Shown one piece after another: positions 1 through 8,433 of a stretch of 64,000 bases of DNA; positions within the stretch are counted from its first letter, which is position 1, and each line of letters starts with the position of its first letter. Under the pieces are notes generated by a model. That model had not been told where the DNA came from. It saw only the letters and a list, made by a program, of their open reading frames with translations, and searched no databases. The stretch comes from GCA-003244245 sp050699515. GTDB taxonomy: Bacteria > Actinomycetota > Actinomycetes > Mycobacteriales > Pseudonocardiaceae. A program made the translations under genes and the position numbers. The DNA lies in contig JBOHFF010000071.1 of the NCBI GenBank assembly GCA_050699515.1, forward strand, positions 1 through 64,000. Direction: 5' to 3'.

Positions 1-198
1 CAGTTCTACTTCCGTACTACCGACGTGACCGGTGTTGTGACGCTTCCTGAGGGCATCGAGATGGTCATGCCGGGCGACAACACCGAGATGGTGGTGCAGC
101 TCATCCAGCCCGTCGCGATGGACGAGAACCTGAAGTTCGCGATCCGCGAGGGTGGCCGCACAGTCGGCGCCGGCCGGGTAACGAAGATTCTGACGTGA
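1..198 (+). CDS. tuf: Elongation factor Tu, C-terminal fragment
   Basis: The reading frame is open from the window edge to a TGA. It encodes the last 65 residues of EF-Tu, the GTPase that delivers aminoacyl-tRNA to the ribosome. Visible are the domain 3 signatures FYFRTTDVTG, MVMPGDN and the ending REGGRTVGAGRVTKI, which are nearly invariant in bacterial EF-Tu. The start lies outside the window. A strong hairpin follows at once, so tuf probably ends the upstream str operon, and the S10 operon begins separately about 330 bases later. Confidence 0.97.
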   Translation, partial: QFYFRTTDVTGVVTLPEGIEMVMPGDNTEMVVQLIQPVAMDENLKFAIREGGRTVGAGRVTKILT

Positions 199-204
199 GG
201 CAGT

Positions 205-237
205 GAGGACCCGCCGACCGGGTGTCGGCGGGTCCTC
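205..237 (+). terminator. Hairpin terminator after tuf
   Basis: A perfect 14-bp GC-rich stem with a 5-base loop begins seven bases after the tuf stop codon. No long T tract follows, which is usual for actinobacterial terminators. Confidence 0.8.
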
Positions 238-244
238 CCCGGAT

Positions 245-273
245 TTGGTCGGCGATCACCTATCGCCTATCAT
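245..273 (+). promoter_or_regulatory. Candidate promoter for the S10 ribosomal operon
   Basis: TTGGTC (245-250) and TATCAT (268-273) are separated by 17 bases, a good housekeeping-sigma arrangement just after the tuf terminator. It would give a leader of roughly 245 bases before rpsJ. The 199-524 interval holds only the terminator, this candidate promoter and leader sequence; I see no gene in it. No transcript evidence is available. Confidence 0.4.
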
Positions 274-524
274 GAACCGGTTGCTCGGTACGACCAGCCG
301 GCTCAGCGGATCCAGGTTCGCTGCGATGCGCGCACCTTCCGCGGATAGCACGGCTAGCAACCATCAGGGGCACTGATCTGCGGCACAGATTTGGGCGCCG
401 AGCGCGACACACCCGACCTCGGGGACCGGTGCGGGGTAGGGCTGAGACTGGGTTTCAATGCCAGTCCAGGCCTGGCCAGTACGACGAGATCCGCGGCACG
501 AGACTGACAGGACGGCAAGCCACC

Positions 525-830
525 ATGGCGGGACAGAAGATCCGCATCCGGCTCAAAGCCTACGACCACGAGGCAATCGACGCTTCCGCGCGCAAGATCG
601 TTGAAACCGTGACGCGCACCGGCGCTCGGGTCGTCGGACCGGTGCCGCTGCCGACCGAGAAGAACGTGTACTGCGTCATCCGCTCGCCGCACAAGTACAA
701 GGATTCGCGGGAGCACTTCGAGATGCGCACGCACAAGCGGCTGATCGACATTCTCGATCCGACGCCCAAGACGGTGGACGCGCTGATGCGCATCGACCGG
801 CCGGCCAGCGTCGACGTCAACATCCAGTGA
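525..830 (+). CDS. rpsJ: 30S ribosomal protein S10
   Basis: Encodes a 101-residue S10, a protein of the 30S head that also acts as NusE in transcription antitermination. The start MAGQKIRIRLKAYDHEAID and the block SPHKYKDSREHFEMRTHKR are diagnostic. The upstream-extended frame was rejected because the conserved N-terminus begins at this ATG. It is the first gene of the S10 operon and lies 11 bases before rplC, in the canonical order. Confidence 0.98.
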   Translation: MAGQKIRIRLKAYDHEAIDASARKIVETVTRTGARVVGPVPLPTEKNVYCVIRSPHKYKDSREHFEMRTHKRLIDILDPTPKTVDALMRIDRPASVDVNIQ

Positions 831-841
831 GGCCTCAGGAC

Positions 842-1522
842 ATGACAGCGACTGGTTCGGAGCATCAGAACAGCAGGACCGTGCGGGGGATACTGGGCAC
901 CAAGCTCGGGATGACCCAGGTCTTCGACGAGAACAACAGGATCGTCCCGGTGACCGTGGTGGCCGCCGGGCCGTGTGTGGTGACCCGGATCTGTACCCCG
1001 GAGCGGGACGGCTATCCTGCGGTGCAACTGGCCTACGGGGCCATCGATCCGCGCAAGGTGACCAAGCCGGTGGCCGGGCACTACGCCGCGGCGAACGTCA
1101 CACCGCGGCGGCACCTGGTCGAGCTGCGCACCGCCGACGCGGCGGACTACCAGGTCGGGCAGGAGCTCACCGCCGAGGTGTTCGACGCTGGGACGATTGT
1201 CGACGTGGTGGGCACCAGCAAGGGCAAGGGCACCGCCGGGGTGATGAAGCGACACGGTTTCGCCGGTCTCGGAGCCAGCCACGGCACCCAGCGCAAGCAC
1301 CGCTCGCCGGGCTCGATCGGGGGTTGTGCCACCCCGAGCCGGGTGTTCAAAGGTACCCGGATGGCCGGCCGGATGGGCAACGTCCGGGTGACCACCCAGA
1401 ACCTCACCGTCCACCGCGTCGAGGCCGATTCGGGGTTGTTGCTGATCAAAGGTGCGCTGCCGGGCCCGAAGGGCGGCCTCGTGCTGGTCAAGACGGCGGC
1501 GAAGGGTGGTGCGCAGGGGTGA
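842..1522 (+). CDS. rplC: 50S ribosomal protein L3
   Basis: Encodes a 226-residue L3, an early-assembly 50S protein whose loop reaches the peptidyl-transferase centre. The conserved GILGTKLGMTQVF lies near residue 20 and SHGTQRKHRSPGSIG near residue 150. An in-frame GTG at 827 exists, but the ATG at 842 follows GAGG at better spacing and leaves a short polar N-terminus. The TGA stop overlaps the GTG of rplD, so the two are probably translationally coupled. Confidence 0.97.
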   Translation: MTATGSEHQNSRTVRGILGTKLGMTQVFDENNRIVPVTVVAAGPCVVTRICTPERDGYPAVQLAYGAIDPRKVTKPVAGHYAAANVTPRRHLVELRTADAADYQVGQELTAEVFDAGTIVDVVGTSKGKGTAGVMKRHGFAGLGASHGTQRKHRSPGSIGGCATPSRVFKGTRMAGRMGNVRVTTQNLTVHRVEADSGLLLIKGALPGPKGGLVLVKTAAKGGAQG

Positions 1523-2184
1523 GCTCACCAACGAGAACTGTGGAGATCCGGACTCCGGAGGGCTCCACCGCCGGTACCGCGGAGCTGCCCGAGGAGATCT
1601 TCGCTGTGTCGGCGAACATCCCGCTGATGCATCAGGTGGTGGTCGCCCAGCTGGCTGCCGCTCGGCAGGGTACGCACAGCACCAAGACCCGGGGTGAGGT
1701 CAGCGGTGGCGGCACCAAGCCTTACCGGCAGAAGGGCACCGGGCGGGCCCGTCAGGGCTCCATCCGCGCTCCCCAGTTCGTCGGCGGCGGTGTCGTGCAC
1801 GGTCCGGTGCCGCGGGATTACAGCCAGCGCACCCCCAAGAAGATGAAGGCCGCGGCGCTGCGTGGCGCGTTGTCCGACCGGGCCCGTGAGGATCGGATCC
1901 ACGTGGTCTCCGGGATCGTCCCGGGCGATGCGCCATCCACCAAGGCCGCTCGGCAGTTCCTCGAGACGCTGGCGCCCGAAGGTACCAAGCTGCTGGTCGT
2001 GATCGATCGCGCGGACGAGGCGAGCCGAGCCAGCGTGCGCAATCTCCCCTTGGTGCACGTGCTGAGCCCGGATCAGCTCAACACCTACGACGTGCTCGTC
2101 AACGACGAGGTGGTGTTCACCGCGCAGGCTCTGCAGGCTTTCCTGGGCGCGCGCGGTCACGCCAACCAGGAGGTGACCCGATGA
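1519..2184 (+). CDS. rplD: 50S ribosomal protein L4
   Basis: Encodes a 221-residue L4, which lines the peptide exit tunnel through an extended loop. The loop signature GGGTKPYRQKGTGRARQGS is present, followed by the globular part with LPLVHVLSPDQLNTYDVL near the end. The GTG start overlaps the rplC stop (GTGA), and the gene's own stop overlaps the rplW start (ATGA), giving a tightly coupled rplC-rplD-rplW run. In E. coli L4 also represses its own operon; nothing in this leader shows that here. Confidence 0.97.
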   Translation: MSSPTRTVEIRTPEGSTAGTAELPEEIFAVSANIPLMHQVVVAQLAAARQGTHSTKTRGEVSGGGTKPYRQKGTGRARQGSIRAPQFVGGGVVHGPVPRDYSQRTPKKMKAAALRGALSDRAREDRIHVVSGIVPGDAPSTKAARQFLETLAPEGTKLLVVIDRADEASRASVRNLPLVHVLSPDQLNTYDVLVNDEVVFTAQALQAFLGARGHANQEVTR

Positions 2185-2480
2185 TCCCCGACCCGCGTGA
2201 CGTGATTCGCAAGCCGGTCATCTCGGAGAAGAGCTACGGGCTGCTGGAGCAGCAGAAATACACCTTCCTGGTCGCTCCGGACGCCAACAAGACCCAGATC
2301 AAGATCGCTATTCAGCAGATCTTCGGGGTCCAGGTGCTCAGCGTCAACACCCTCAACCGCCCTGGTAAGCGCAAGCGCACCAAGCTCGGCTACGGCAAGC
2401 GCAAGGACACCAAGCGGGCGATCGTGACGCTGTCCCCGGAGAGCAAACCGATCGAGATCTTCGGCGGACCGGCGGCGTGA
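2181..2480 (+). CDS. rplW: 50S ribosomal protein L23
   Basis: Encodes a 99-residue L23 at the exit-tunnel rim, the docking site for trigger factor and signal recognition particle. DVIRKPVISEKSY at the N-terminus and NTLNRPGKRKRTKLG in the basic loop identify it. The length is normal. Its ATG overlaps the rplD stop by four bases, and rplB follows after 27 bases. Confidence 0.97.
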   Translation: MIPDPRDVIRKPVISEKSYGLLEQQKYTFLVAPDANKTQIKIAIQQIFGVQVLSVNTLNRPGKRKRTKLGYGKRKDTKRAIVTLSPESKPIEIFGGPAA

Positions 2481-2507
2481 GATGACGGCAAGCGAGGACT
2501 ACTAGAC

Positions 2508-3341
2508 ATGGGCATCCGCAAGTACAAGCCGACGACCCCGGGTCGTCGCGGCGCCAGCGTCGCCGACTTCGACGAGGTCACCCGTGATCACCCGGAGAAG
2601 TCGCTGATCCGGCCGCTGCACGGCAAGGGTGGCCGCAACGCCCACGGCCGGATCACCACCCGGCACCAGGGTGGCGGGCACAAGCGGGCCTACCGCTTGA
2701 TCGATTTCCGGCGGGCGGACAAGGACGGCGTACCGGCGAAGGTCGCGCACATCGAGTACGACCCGAACCGCACCGCGCGGATCGCACTGCTGCACTACGT
2801 CGACGGTGAGAAGCGCTACATCATCGCCCCGGAGAAGTTGCGCCAGGGCGACACCGTGGAGAACGGCCCGCAGGCCGACATCAAGCCGGGAAACAACCTG
2901 CCACTGCGCAACATCCCGGTCGGCACCGTGGTGCACGCGATCGAGCTCCGTCCCGGCGGCGGGGCGAAGATCGCCCGTTCCGCCGGTGCGCGCGTCCAGC
3001 TGGTGGCCAAGGACGGTCCCTACGGCCAGTTGCGGATGCCCTCCGGTGAGATCCGCAACGTCGATGTCCGGTGCCGTGCCACGGTGGGTGAGGTCGGCAA
3101 CTCCGAACAGGCCAATATCAACTGGGGCAAGGCAGGCCGGATGCGCTGGAAGGGCAAGCGACCCACCGTCCGCGGGGTGGTGATGAACCCGGTCGATCAC
3201 CCGCACGGCGGTGGTGAGGGCAAGACCTCCGGCGGGCGTCATCCGGTGAACCCGGCCGGCAAGCCCGAGGGTCGTACCCGGCGGCACAAGGCCAGCGACA
3301 AGCTGATCGTCCGTCGTCGCCGCACTGGCAAGAAGCGCTGA
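2508..3341 (+). CDS. rplB: 50S ribosomal protein L2
   Basis: Encodes a 277-residue L2, a highly conserved protein needed for subunit association and the peptidyl-transferase centre. It starts MGIRKYKPTTPGRRG and carries the signature VMNPVDHPHGGGEG, which includes the functionally important histidine, with the basic C-terminus RRRTGKKR. It sits between rplW and rpsS in canonical order. Confidence 0.98.
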   Translation: MGIRKYKPTTPGRRGASVADFDEVTRDHPEKSLIRPLHGKGGRNAHGRITTRHQGGGHKRAYRLIDFRRADKDGVPAKVAHIEYDPNRTARIALLHYVDGEKRYIIAPEKLRQGDTVENGPQADIKPGNNLPLRNIPVGTVVHAIELRPGGGAKIARSAGARVQLVAKDGPYGQLRMPSGEIRNVDVRCRATVGEVGNSEQANINWGKAGRMRWKGKRPTVRGVVMNPVDHPHGGGEGKTSGGRHPVNPAGKPEGRTRRHKASDKLIVRRRRTGKKR

Positions 3342-3358
3342 GCAGGAGGGAGGAAGCA

Positions 3359-3640
3359 ATGCCACGTAGCCTGAAGAAGGGCCCGTTCATCGACGACCAC
3401 CTGCTCAAGAAGGTGGACGCGCACAACGAGGCGGGCACCAAACAGGTCATCAGGACCTGGTCGCGCCGCTCCACGATCATTCCGGACATGATCGGTCACA
3501 CCATCGCGGTGCATGATGGCCGCAAGCACGTCCCGGTGTTCGTCACCGAGGCGATGGTCGGCCACAAGCTTGGCGAGTTCGCCCCGACCCGCACGTTCCG
3601 GGGACACGTCAAGGACGACCGCCGGGCCCGCCGCCGTTAG
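3359..3640 (+). CDS. rpsS: 30S ribosomal protein S19
   Basis: Encodes a 93-residue S19, which binds 16S rRNA in the 30S head with S13. MPRSLKKGPFIDDHL at the start and FVTEAMVGHKLGEFAPTRTF later are hallmark sequences. A strong ribosome-binding site, GGAGGGAGGA, precedes the ATG. A 67-base gap separates it from rplV. Confidence 0.98.
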   Translation: MPRSLKKGPFIDDHLLKKVDAHNEAGTKQVIRTWSRRSTIIPDMIGHTIAVHDGRKHVPVFVTEAMVGHKLGEFAPTRTFRGHVKDDRRARRR

Positions 3641-3707
3641 GGCAGCCGCTACATGACGTGCTCGTCAACACCAGCGAAGAACCGAGAAGACGAAGAGGTA
3701 GCAGCGC

Positions 3708-4148
3708 ATGGACACCCGTAACCAGGCTGGCGCGAGTGCCGCGCAGGAGCCTGCCCGCGCGCTGGCGCGGGCTCGGTATGTCCGCGTGACACCGATGAAA
3801 GCGCGCCGGGTGGTCGACCTCATCCGGGGTCGCAAGGCACAGGAGGCGCTCGCGGTGCTGGAGTTCGCCCCGCAGACGGCCTCCGCTCCGGTGTCGAAGG
3901 TCCTGGCCAGCGCGATGGCCAACGCGCAGAACAACCTTGCGCTGGATCCGGACACGCTGGTCGTGTCCAGGGCATTCGTGGACGAGGGTCCCACGCTCAA
4001 ACGGTTCCGTCCGCGAGCGCAGGGTCGGGCGTACCGCATTCGCAAGCGCACCAGCCACATCACCGTGGAGGTCGAGGCGGTGCCCGAACGTCGGACACCG
4101 GCCCGGTCCCGGGGTAACAAGGTCACCCAGACAAGGAGTGCCCGCTAG
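3708..4148 (+). CDS. rplV: 50S ribosomal protein L22
   Basis: Encodes a 146-residue L22. Its core begins at ARYVRVTPMKARRVVDLIRG (about residue 22), and the tunnel-lining hairpin contains GPTLKRFRPRAQGRAYRIRK. The protein is longer than the minimal 110-residue form because of a short Ala-rich N-terminal lead and a basic tail, as is common in actinomycetes. Its stop overlaps the GTG start of rpsC by one base. Confidence 0.97.
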   Translation: MDTRNQAGASAAQEPARALARARYVRVTPMKARRVVDLIRGRKAQEALAVLEFAPQTASAPVSKVLASAMANAQNNLALDPDTLVVSRAFVDEGPTLKRFRPRAQGRAYRIRKRTSHITVEVEAVPERRTPARSRGNKVTQTRSAR

Positions 4149-5020
4149 TGGGTCAGAAGATCAACCCGCACGGCTTCCGGCTCGGTATCTCGACCGACTG
4201 GAAGTCCCGCTGGTACGCGGACAAGCAGTACGGGGAGTACGTCAAGGAAGACGTCGCGATCCGCAAGCTGCTCTCCAAGGGCATGGAGCGGGCCGGCATC
4301 GCCAAGGTCGAGATCGAGCGGACCCGCGATCGGGTGCGGGTGGACATCCACACCGCCCGGCCCGGGATCGTGATCGGCCGGCGTGGTGCGGAGGCCGACC
4401 GGATCCGTGGCGAGCTGGAGAAGCTGTCCGGCAAGCAGGTGCAGCTCAACATCCTCGAGGTCAAGAACCCCGAGGCGGAGGCGCAGCTGGTGGCCCAGGG
4501 GGTCGCCGAGCAACTGTCCAACCGGGTCGCTTTCCGGCGCGCGATGCGCAAAGCCATCCAGTCGGCTATGCGTTCCCCGCAGGTCAAGGGGATCCGGGTG
4601 CAGTGCTCGGGTCGGCTGGGTGGCGCTGAGATGTCCCGCTCGGAGTTCTACCGGGAGGGCCGGGTACCGCTGCACACGCTGCGGGCCGACATCGACTACG
4701 GGTTGTTCGAGGCCCGCACTACCTTTGGCCGGATCGGTGTGAAGGTCTGGATCTACAAGGGTGACGTGGTGGGTGGGCGCCGCGAGCGCGAGATGGAGAG
4801 CTCTGCGAACGCTGCCGCGGCTGCCGCGGCCAGGGCACAGCCGCGCCGCGAGCGCCCGGCCCGGCGCCGATCCGGCGCTGCCGGCACGACCGGGACCTCG
4901 ACCGAGGCGGGTCGCGCTGCGGCGGCGGAGTTGGCCGGCACGGCCACCGAGGTTCCCCCGTCCACCCGGAGTGAGCCGAACACGAACCCGGCTGACACTG
5001 CAGCGCCCGGGGAGGGCTGA
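4148..5020 (+). CDS. rpsC: 30S ribosomal protein S3
   Basis: Encodes a 290-residue S3, which contributes to mRNA entry and helicase activity of the 30S subunit. MGQKINPHGFRLGI begins the protein. A KH domain with GIVIGRRGAEADRIR lies near residue 75, and the C-terminal domain has GRLGGAEMSR and TTFGRIGVKVWIYKGD. The last ~65 residues form an Ala/Arg/Thr-rich low-complexity tail, longer than in E. coli S3. The start is a GTG immediately after the rplV stop. Confidence 0.97.
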   Translation: MGQKINPHGFRLGISTDWKSRWYADKQYGEYVKEDVAIRKLLSKGMERAGIAKVEIERTRDRVRVDIHTARPGIVIGRRGAEADRIRGELEKLSGKQVQLNILEVKNPEAEAQLVAQGVAEQLSNRVAFRRAMRKAIQSAMRSPQVKGIRVQCSGRLGGAEMSRSEFYREGRVPLHTLRADIDYGLFEARTTFGRIGVKVWIYKGDVVGGRREREMESSANAAAAAAARAQPRRERPARRRSGAAGTTGTSTEAGRAAAAELAGTATEVPPSTRSEPNTNPADTAAPGEG

Positions 5021-5023
5021 GAC

Positions 5024-5443
5024 GTGCTCGTGCCACGCAAGACCAAGCACCGCAAGCAGCACTCGCCGGGCCGCTCCGGCATGGCCTCCGGCGGTACCCA
5101 GGTCAGCTTCGGCGACTTCGGTATCCAGGCGCTGGAGTCGGCCTACGTCACCAACCGGCAGATCGAGTCCGCCCGTATCGCGATCAACCGGCACATCCGC
5201 CGGGGTGGCAAAGTCTGGATCACTATCTTCCCGGATCGCCCGCTGACCAAGAAGCCGGCGGAGACCCGGATGGGATCCGGCAAGGGCTCCCCGGAGTACT
5301 GGGTGGCCAATGTGAAACCGGGCCGGATCATGTTCGAGATGACCTATCCGAATTCTTCGGTTGCCCGCGAGGCGTTGCGCCGCGCGATGCACAAGCTCCC
5401 GATGAAGTGCCGGATCGTCAGTCGCGAGGGAGGGGAGGGGTAG
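5024..5443 (+). CDS. rplP: 50S ribosomal protein L16
   Basis: Encodes a 139-residue L16, which helps position tRNA in the A site. MLVPRKTKHRKQHSPGRSG and the block TRMGSGKGSPEYWVANVKPG are diagnostic. The start is GTG, three bases after rpsC. The rpmC ATG immediately follows the L16 stop without a gap, in canonical S10-operon order. Confidence 0.97.
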   Translation: MLVPRKTKHRKQHSPGRSGMASGGTQVSFGDFGIQALESAYVTNRQIESARIAINRHIRRGGKVWITIFPDRPLTKKPAETRMGSGKGSPEYWVANVKPGRIMFEMTYPNSSVAREALRRAMHKLPMKCRIVSREGGEG

Positions 5444-5689
5444 ATGGCCGCCACCACGGCGAGCGAGCTGCGCGAGCTCACCGACGACGAGTTGCAACTA
5501 CGGCTGCGCGAGTCCAAAGAGGAGCTGTTCAACCTGCGCTTCCAGATGGCCACCGGACAGATGGATAACAACCGTCGGTTGCGGATGGTTCGGCGTGACA
5601 TCGCCCGTATCTACACCGTGATGCACGAGCGTGAGCTGGGTCTGTCGGTGTCTCCGGACGCCGTTGCCGGAAGTGAGGGTGCGGCATGA
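5444..5689 (+). CDS. rpmC: 50S ribosomal protein L29
   Basis: Encodes an 81-residue L29, a two-helix protein at the exit tunnel beside L23. The helix signature ELRELTDDELQLRLRESKEE and LFNLRFQMATGQMDN are clear. A short C-terminal tail goes beyond the family core. The last four bases overlap the rpsQ start (ATGA), so the genes are probably coupled. Confidence 0.97.
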   Translation: MAATTASELRELTDDELQLRLRESKEELFNLRFQMATGQMDNNRRLRMVRRDIARIYTVMHERELGLSVSPDAVAGSEGAA

Positions 5690-5949
5690 GCGAGGCTGAG
5701 CGCAACCAACGGAAGGTCCGGGAGGGCTACGTCGTCTCGGACAAGATGAACAAGACGATCGTGGTGGCACTGGAAGATCGCAAGAAGCACTCGCTGTACG
5801 GCAAGGTGCTGCGGTCCACCACCAAGGTGAAGGCGCATGACGAGGCCAACGTCGCCGGAATCGGTGACCGGGTGCTGCTGATGGAGACCCGCCCGCTCTC
5901 GGCGACCAAGCGCTGGCGACTGGTCCAGATCCTCGAGAAGGCCAAGTGA
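5686..5949 (+). CDS. rpsQ: 30S ribosomal protein S17
   Basis: Encodes an 87-residue S17, an OB-fold primary 16S rRNA binder. REGYVVSDKMNKTIVV and DRVLLMETRPLSATKRW match the family well. It closes the S10-type gene block; rplN, first gene of the spc-type block, follows after 13 bases, so the two blocks are probably one transcript here. Confidence 0.97.
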   Translation: MSEAERNQRKVREGYVVSDKMNKTIVVALEDRKKHSLYGKVLRSTTKVKAHDEANVAGIGDRVLLMETRPLSATKRWRLVQILEKAK

Positions 5950-5962
5950 TCAAGGAGTTGAC

Positions 5963-6331
5963 GTGATCCAGCAGGAGTCGCGACTGCGCGTCGCCGACAA
6001 CACGGGTGCCAAGGAGATCCTGTGCATCCGTGTGCTCGGCGGCAGCTCGCGTCGCTACGCCGGCATCGGGGACATCATCGTGGCGACTGTCAAGGAAGCC
6101 ATCCCCGGCGCCAACGTCAAGCGGGGTGATGTGGTCAAGGCCGTCATCGTGCGCACTGCCAAGGAAAAGCGCCGACCGGACGGTTCCTACATCCGGTTCG
6201 ATGAGAACGCCGCAGTGTTGATCAAGCCGGATGGCGAGCCGCGCGGTACCCGGATCTTCGGTCCGGTCGGCCGGGAGCTGCGGGACAAGCGATTCATGAA
6301 GATCATCTCGCTGGCTCCGGAGGTGCTGTAG
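5963..6331 (+). CDS. rplN: 50S ribosomal protein L14
   Basis: Encodes a 122-residue L14, a subunit-interface protein next to L19. The GTG-started MIQQESRLRVADNTGAKE, the block AVIVRTAKEKRRPDGSYIRF and the ending MKIISLAPEVL are all canonical. GGAGTTG precedes the start. rplX begins directly after the stop. Confidence 0.98.
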   Translation: MIQQESRLRVADNTGAKEILCIRVLGGSSRRYAGIGDIIVATVKEAIPGANVKRGDVVKAVIVRTAKEKRRPDGSYIRFDENAAVLIKPDGEPRGTRIFGPVGRELRDKRFMKIISLAPEVL

Positions 6332-6646
6332 ATGAGAGTCCGCAAGGGTGACACGGTGGTCGTGATCGCGGGCAAGGACAAGGGTGCCAAGGGCAAGGTG
6401 ATCCAGGCCTACCCGGACACCGGCCGGGTGCTGGTCGAGGGCGTCAACCGGATCAAGAAGCACACCCGGGTCAGCCGTACCCAACGTGGTGCGCAAAGCG
6501 GCGGGATCGTCACGCAGGAGGCCGCCATCGACGTCTCGAACGTCATGGTCATCGATTCCGACGGTAAGCCGGTCAGGGTGGGTTACCGCACCGACGACGA
6601 GGGCAGGCGCGTGCGCGTGTCGCGGCGCACCGGCAAGGACATATGA
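6332..6646 (+). CDS. rplX: 50S ribosomal protein L24
   Basis: Encodes a 104-residue L24, an assembly initiator that contains a KOW motif, here KGDTVVVIAGKDKGAKGKV near the N-terminus. VEGVNRIKKHTRVS and VGYRTDDEGRRVRVSRRTGKDI complete the family pattern. The gene abuts rplN upstream, with rplE two bases downstream. Confidence 0.97.
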   Translation: MRVRKGDTVVVIAGKDKGAKGKVIQAYPDTGRVLVEGVNRIKKHTRVSRTQRGAQSGGIVTQEAAIDVSNVMVIDSDGKPVRVGYRTDDEGRRVRVSRRTGKDI

Positions 6647-6647
6647 G

Positions 6648-7223
6648 ATGACTGTGACGTCAGTAGAGAATGCGCATGCGGTGCCCAGGCTCAAGACCCG
6701 GTACCGCGAGGAGATCATCGCCGGGTTGCGCGAGCAGTTCACCTACTCCAACGCGATGCAGGTACCTGGGGTCGTCAAAGTCGTGGTGAACATGGGCGTC
6801 GGCGAGGCGGCTCGGGACGCCAAGCTGATGGACGGCGCCCTTCGTGACCTGACGGCGATCACCGGCCAGAAGCCGCTGGTGCGGCGGGCCCGCAAGTCCG
6901 TCGCGCAGTTCAAGTTGCGCGAGGGGATGCCGATCGGCGCCAAGGTGACGTTGCGCGGCGACCGGATGTGGGAGTTCCTGGATCGCCTGCTGACGATCGC
7001 ACTGCCCCGTATCCGCGACTTCCGTGGCCTGTCGCCGGCCCAGTTCGACGGTCACGGTAACTACACCTTCGGTCTCACCGAGCAGTCGATGTTCCACGAG
7101 CTCAACCCGGACAACATCGACCGCCCGCGTGGTATGGACATCACCGTGGTCACCTCCGCGACCACCGACGAGGAGGGCCGGGCGCTGCTGCGCCGTCTGG
7201 GCTTTCCCTTCAAGGAGAGCTGA
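6648..7223 (+). CDS. rplE: 50S ribosomal protein L5
   Basis: Encodes a 191-residue L5, which binds 5S rRNA and contacts the P-site tRNA. VVVNMGVGEAARDAK, GQKPLVRRARKSVAQFKLRE and the ending LLRRLGFPFK identify it. A longer in-frame upstream ORF was rejected because this ATG lies just after the rplX stop and gives the normal length. Its stop overlaps the rpsN start by one base. Confidence 0.97.
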   Translation: MTVTSVENAHAVPRLKTRYREEIIAGLREQFTYSNAMQVPGVVKVVVNMGVGEAARDAKLMDGALRDLTAITGQKPLVRRARKSVAQFKLREGMPIGAKVTLRGDRMWEFLDRLLTIALPRIRDFRGLSPAQFDGHGNYTFGLTEQSMFHELNPDNIDRPRGMDITVVTSATTDEEGRALLRRLGFPFKES

Positions 7224-7408
7224 TGGCGAAGAAAGCGCTGATCATCAAGGCCGCGCGCAAGCCCAAGTTCTCGGTGCGGGCCTACACCCGCTGCCAGCGC
7301 TGCGGGCGACCCAAGGCGGTCTACCGCAAGTTCGGGCTGTGCCGGATCTGCCTGCGCCAGATGGCCCACCGGGGCGAGCTCCCGGGCGTGAGCAAGTCGT
7401 CGTGGTGA
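7223..7408 (+). CDS. rpsZ: 30S ribosomal protein S14, zinc-binding type
   Basis: Encodes a 61-residue short S14 with four cysteines (C24, C27, C40, C43) in a CxxC-x12-CxxC zinc ribbon. This is the zinc-containing form; many actinomycetes also carry a longer zinc-independent paralogue elsewhere. The start is coupled to the rplE stop. A 67-base gap precedes rpsH. Confidence 0.97.
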   Translation: MAKKALIIKAARKPKFSVRAYTRCQRCGRPKAVYRKFGLCRICLRQMAHRGELPGVSKSSW

Positions 7409-7475
7409 GCCGCTGCGCCACTAATCGCCGTAGGCCCGGGAGGGAACCGCGGCGGGAAGGGATCATGAGGTCGCC

Positions 7476-7874
7476 ATGACGATGACCGACCCGATCGCAG
7501 ACATGCTGACCCGTCTGCGCAACGCCAACTCGGCCTATCACGACCGGGTCGTGATGCCGCACTCCAAGATCAAGGCTAATATCGCCGAGATCCTCCAGCG
7601 GGAGGGTTACATCTCGGGTTTCCATGCCGAGGACGCACCCGTGGGGCGCTCCCTCGTGGTGGAACTGAAGTTCGGTCCCAACCGGGAGCGCAGCATTGCC
7701 GGCCTGCGCCGGGTGTCCAAGCCCGGCCTGCGGGTGTATGCGAAGTCGACCTCGTTGCCCAAGGTGCTCGGTGGCCTGGGCGTGGCGATCATCTCCACGT
7801 CCACCGGGCTGCTCACGGACCGTCAGGCGGCTAAGAAGGGCGTGGGCGGGGAAGTCCTCGCCTTCGTCTGGTGA
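7476..7874 (+). CDS. rpsH: 30S ribosomal protein S8
   Basis: Encodes a 132-residue S8, a primary 16S binder that represses the spc operon in E. coli. TDPIADMLTRLRNANSAYHD and the ending TDRQAAKKGVGGEVLAFVW are hallmark sequences. Two closely spaced ATGs (7476 and 7482) are both possible; GAAGGGA upstream does not decide between them. Confidence 0.97.
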   Translation: MTMTDPIADMLTRLRNANSAYHDRVVMPHSKIKANIAEILQREGYISGFHAEDAPVGRSLVVELKFGPNRERSIAGLRRVSKPGLRVYAKSTSLPKVLGGLGVAIISTSTGLLTDRQAAKKGVGGEVLAFVW

Positions 7875-7891
7875 GAGGGGAGCAGAGGTAG

Positions 7892-8431
7892 ATGTCGCGC
7901 ATCGGTAAGCAACCGATCACCGTGCCCCCCGGCGTCGAGGTGGTCATCGACGGCCGCACCGTGCGGGTGAAGGGGCCTAAGGGCACCCTGCTGCACACCG
8001 TGCCCGAACCGATCATCGTCGAACAGTCGCCGGAGGGCACCCTCCTGGTCCAACGGCCGGATGATGAGCGGCGCAGCAAAGCGCTGCACGGGCTGTCCCG
8101 CACTCTGGTGAACAATATGGTCCTCGGGGTCAGCCAGGGCTACGAGAAGCGGATGGAGATCCACGGCGTCGGTTACCGTGTGGTGGCCAAGGGCTCGGAC
8201 CTGGAGTTCTCGCTGGGATACAGCCACCCGGTGCCGGTCACCGCGCCCGAGGGCATCAGCTTCACGGTGGAGAGCCCGACGCGGTTCTCCGTGTCCGGGA
8301 TCGACAAGCAGGCAGTCGGTGAGGTAGCGGCCACCATCCGGAAGTTGCGGCGCCCGGACCCTTACAAGGGCAAGGGCGTGCGCTACGCGGGCGAGAAGGT
8401 CCGGCGCAAGGTCGGGAAGACAGGTAAGTGA
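7892..8431 (+). CDS. rplF: 50S ribosomal protein L6
   Basis: Encodes a 179-residue L6, a two-domain protein near the factor-binding site. MSRIGKQPITVPPGVEV begins it, and the C-terminal signature RRPDPYKGKGVRYAGEKVRRK ends it. A clear GAGGGGAGCAGAGG stretch precedes the ATG. Its stop overlaps a possible upstream GTG for rplR. Confidence 0.98.
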   Translation: MSRIGKQPITVPPGVEVVIDGRTVRVKGPKGTLLHTVPEPIIVEQSPEGTLLVQRPDDERRSKALHGLSRTLVNNMVLGVSQGYEKRMEIHGVGYRVVAKGSDLEFSLGYSHPVPVTAPEGISFTVESPTRFSVSGIDKQAVGEVAATIRKLRRPDPYKGKGVRYAGEKVRRKVGKTGK

Positions 8432-8433
8432 TC

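Noticed and set aside
560..1531. A 323-codon minus-strand frame across rpsJ and rplC.
   Set aside because: Antisense shadow of ribosomal genes with no recognisable protein features.
4145..5497. A 450-codon minus-strand frame across rpsC and rplP.
   Set aside because: It is the shadow of two highly conserved ribosomal protein genes.
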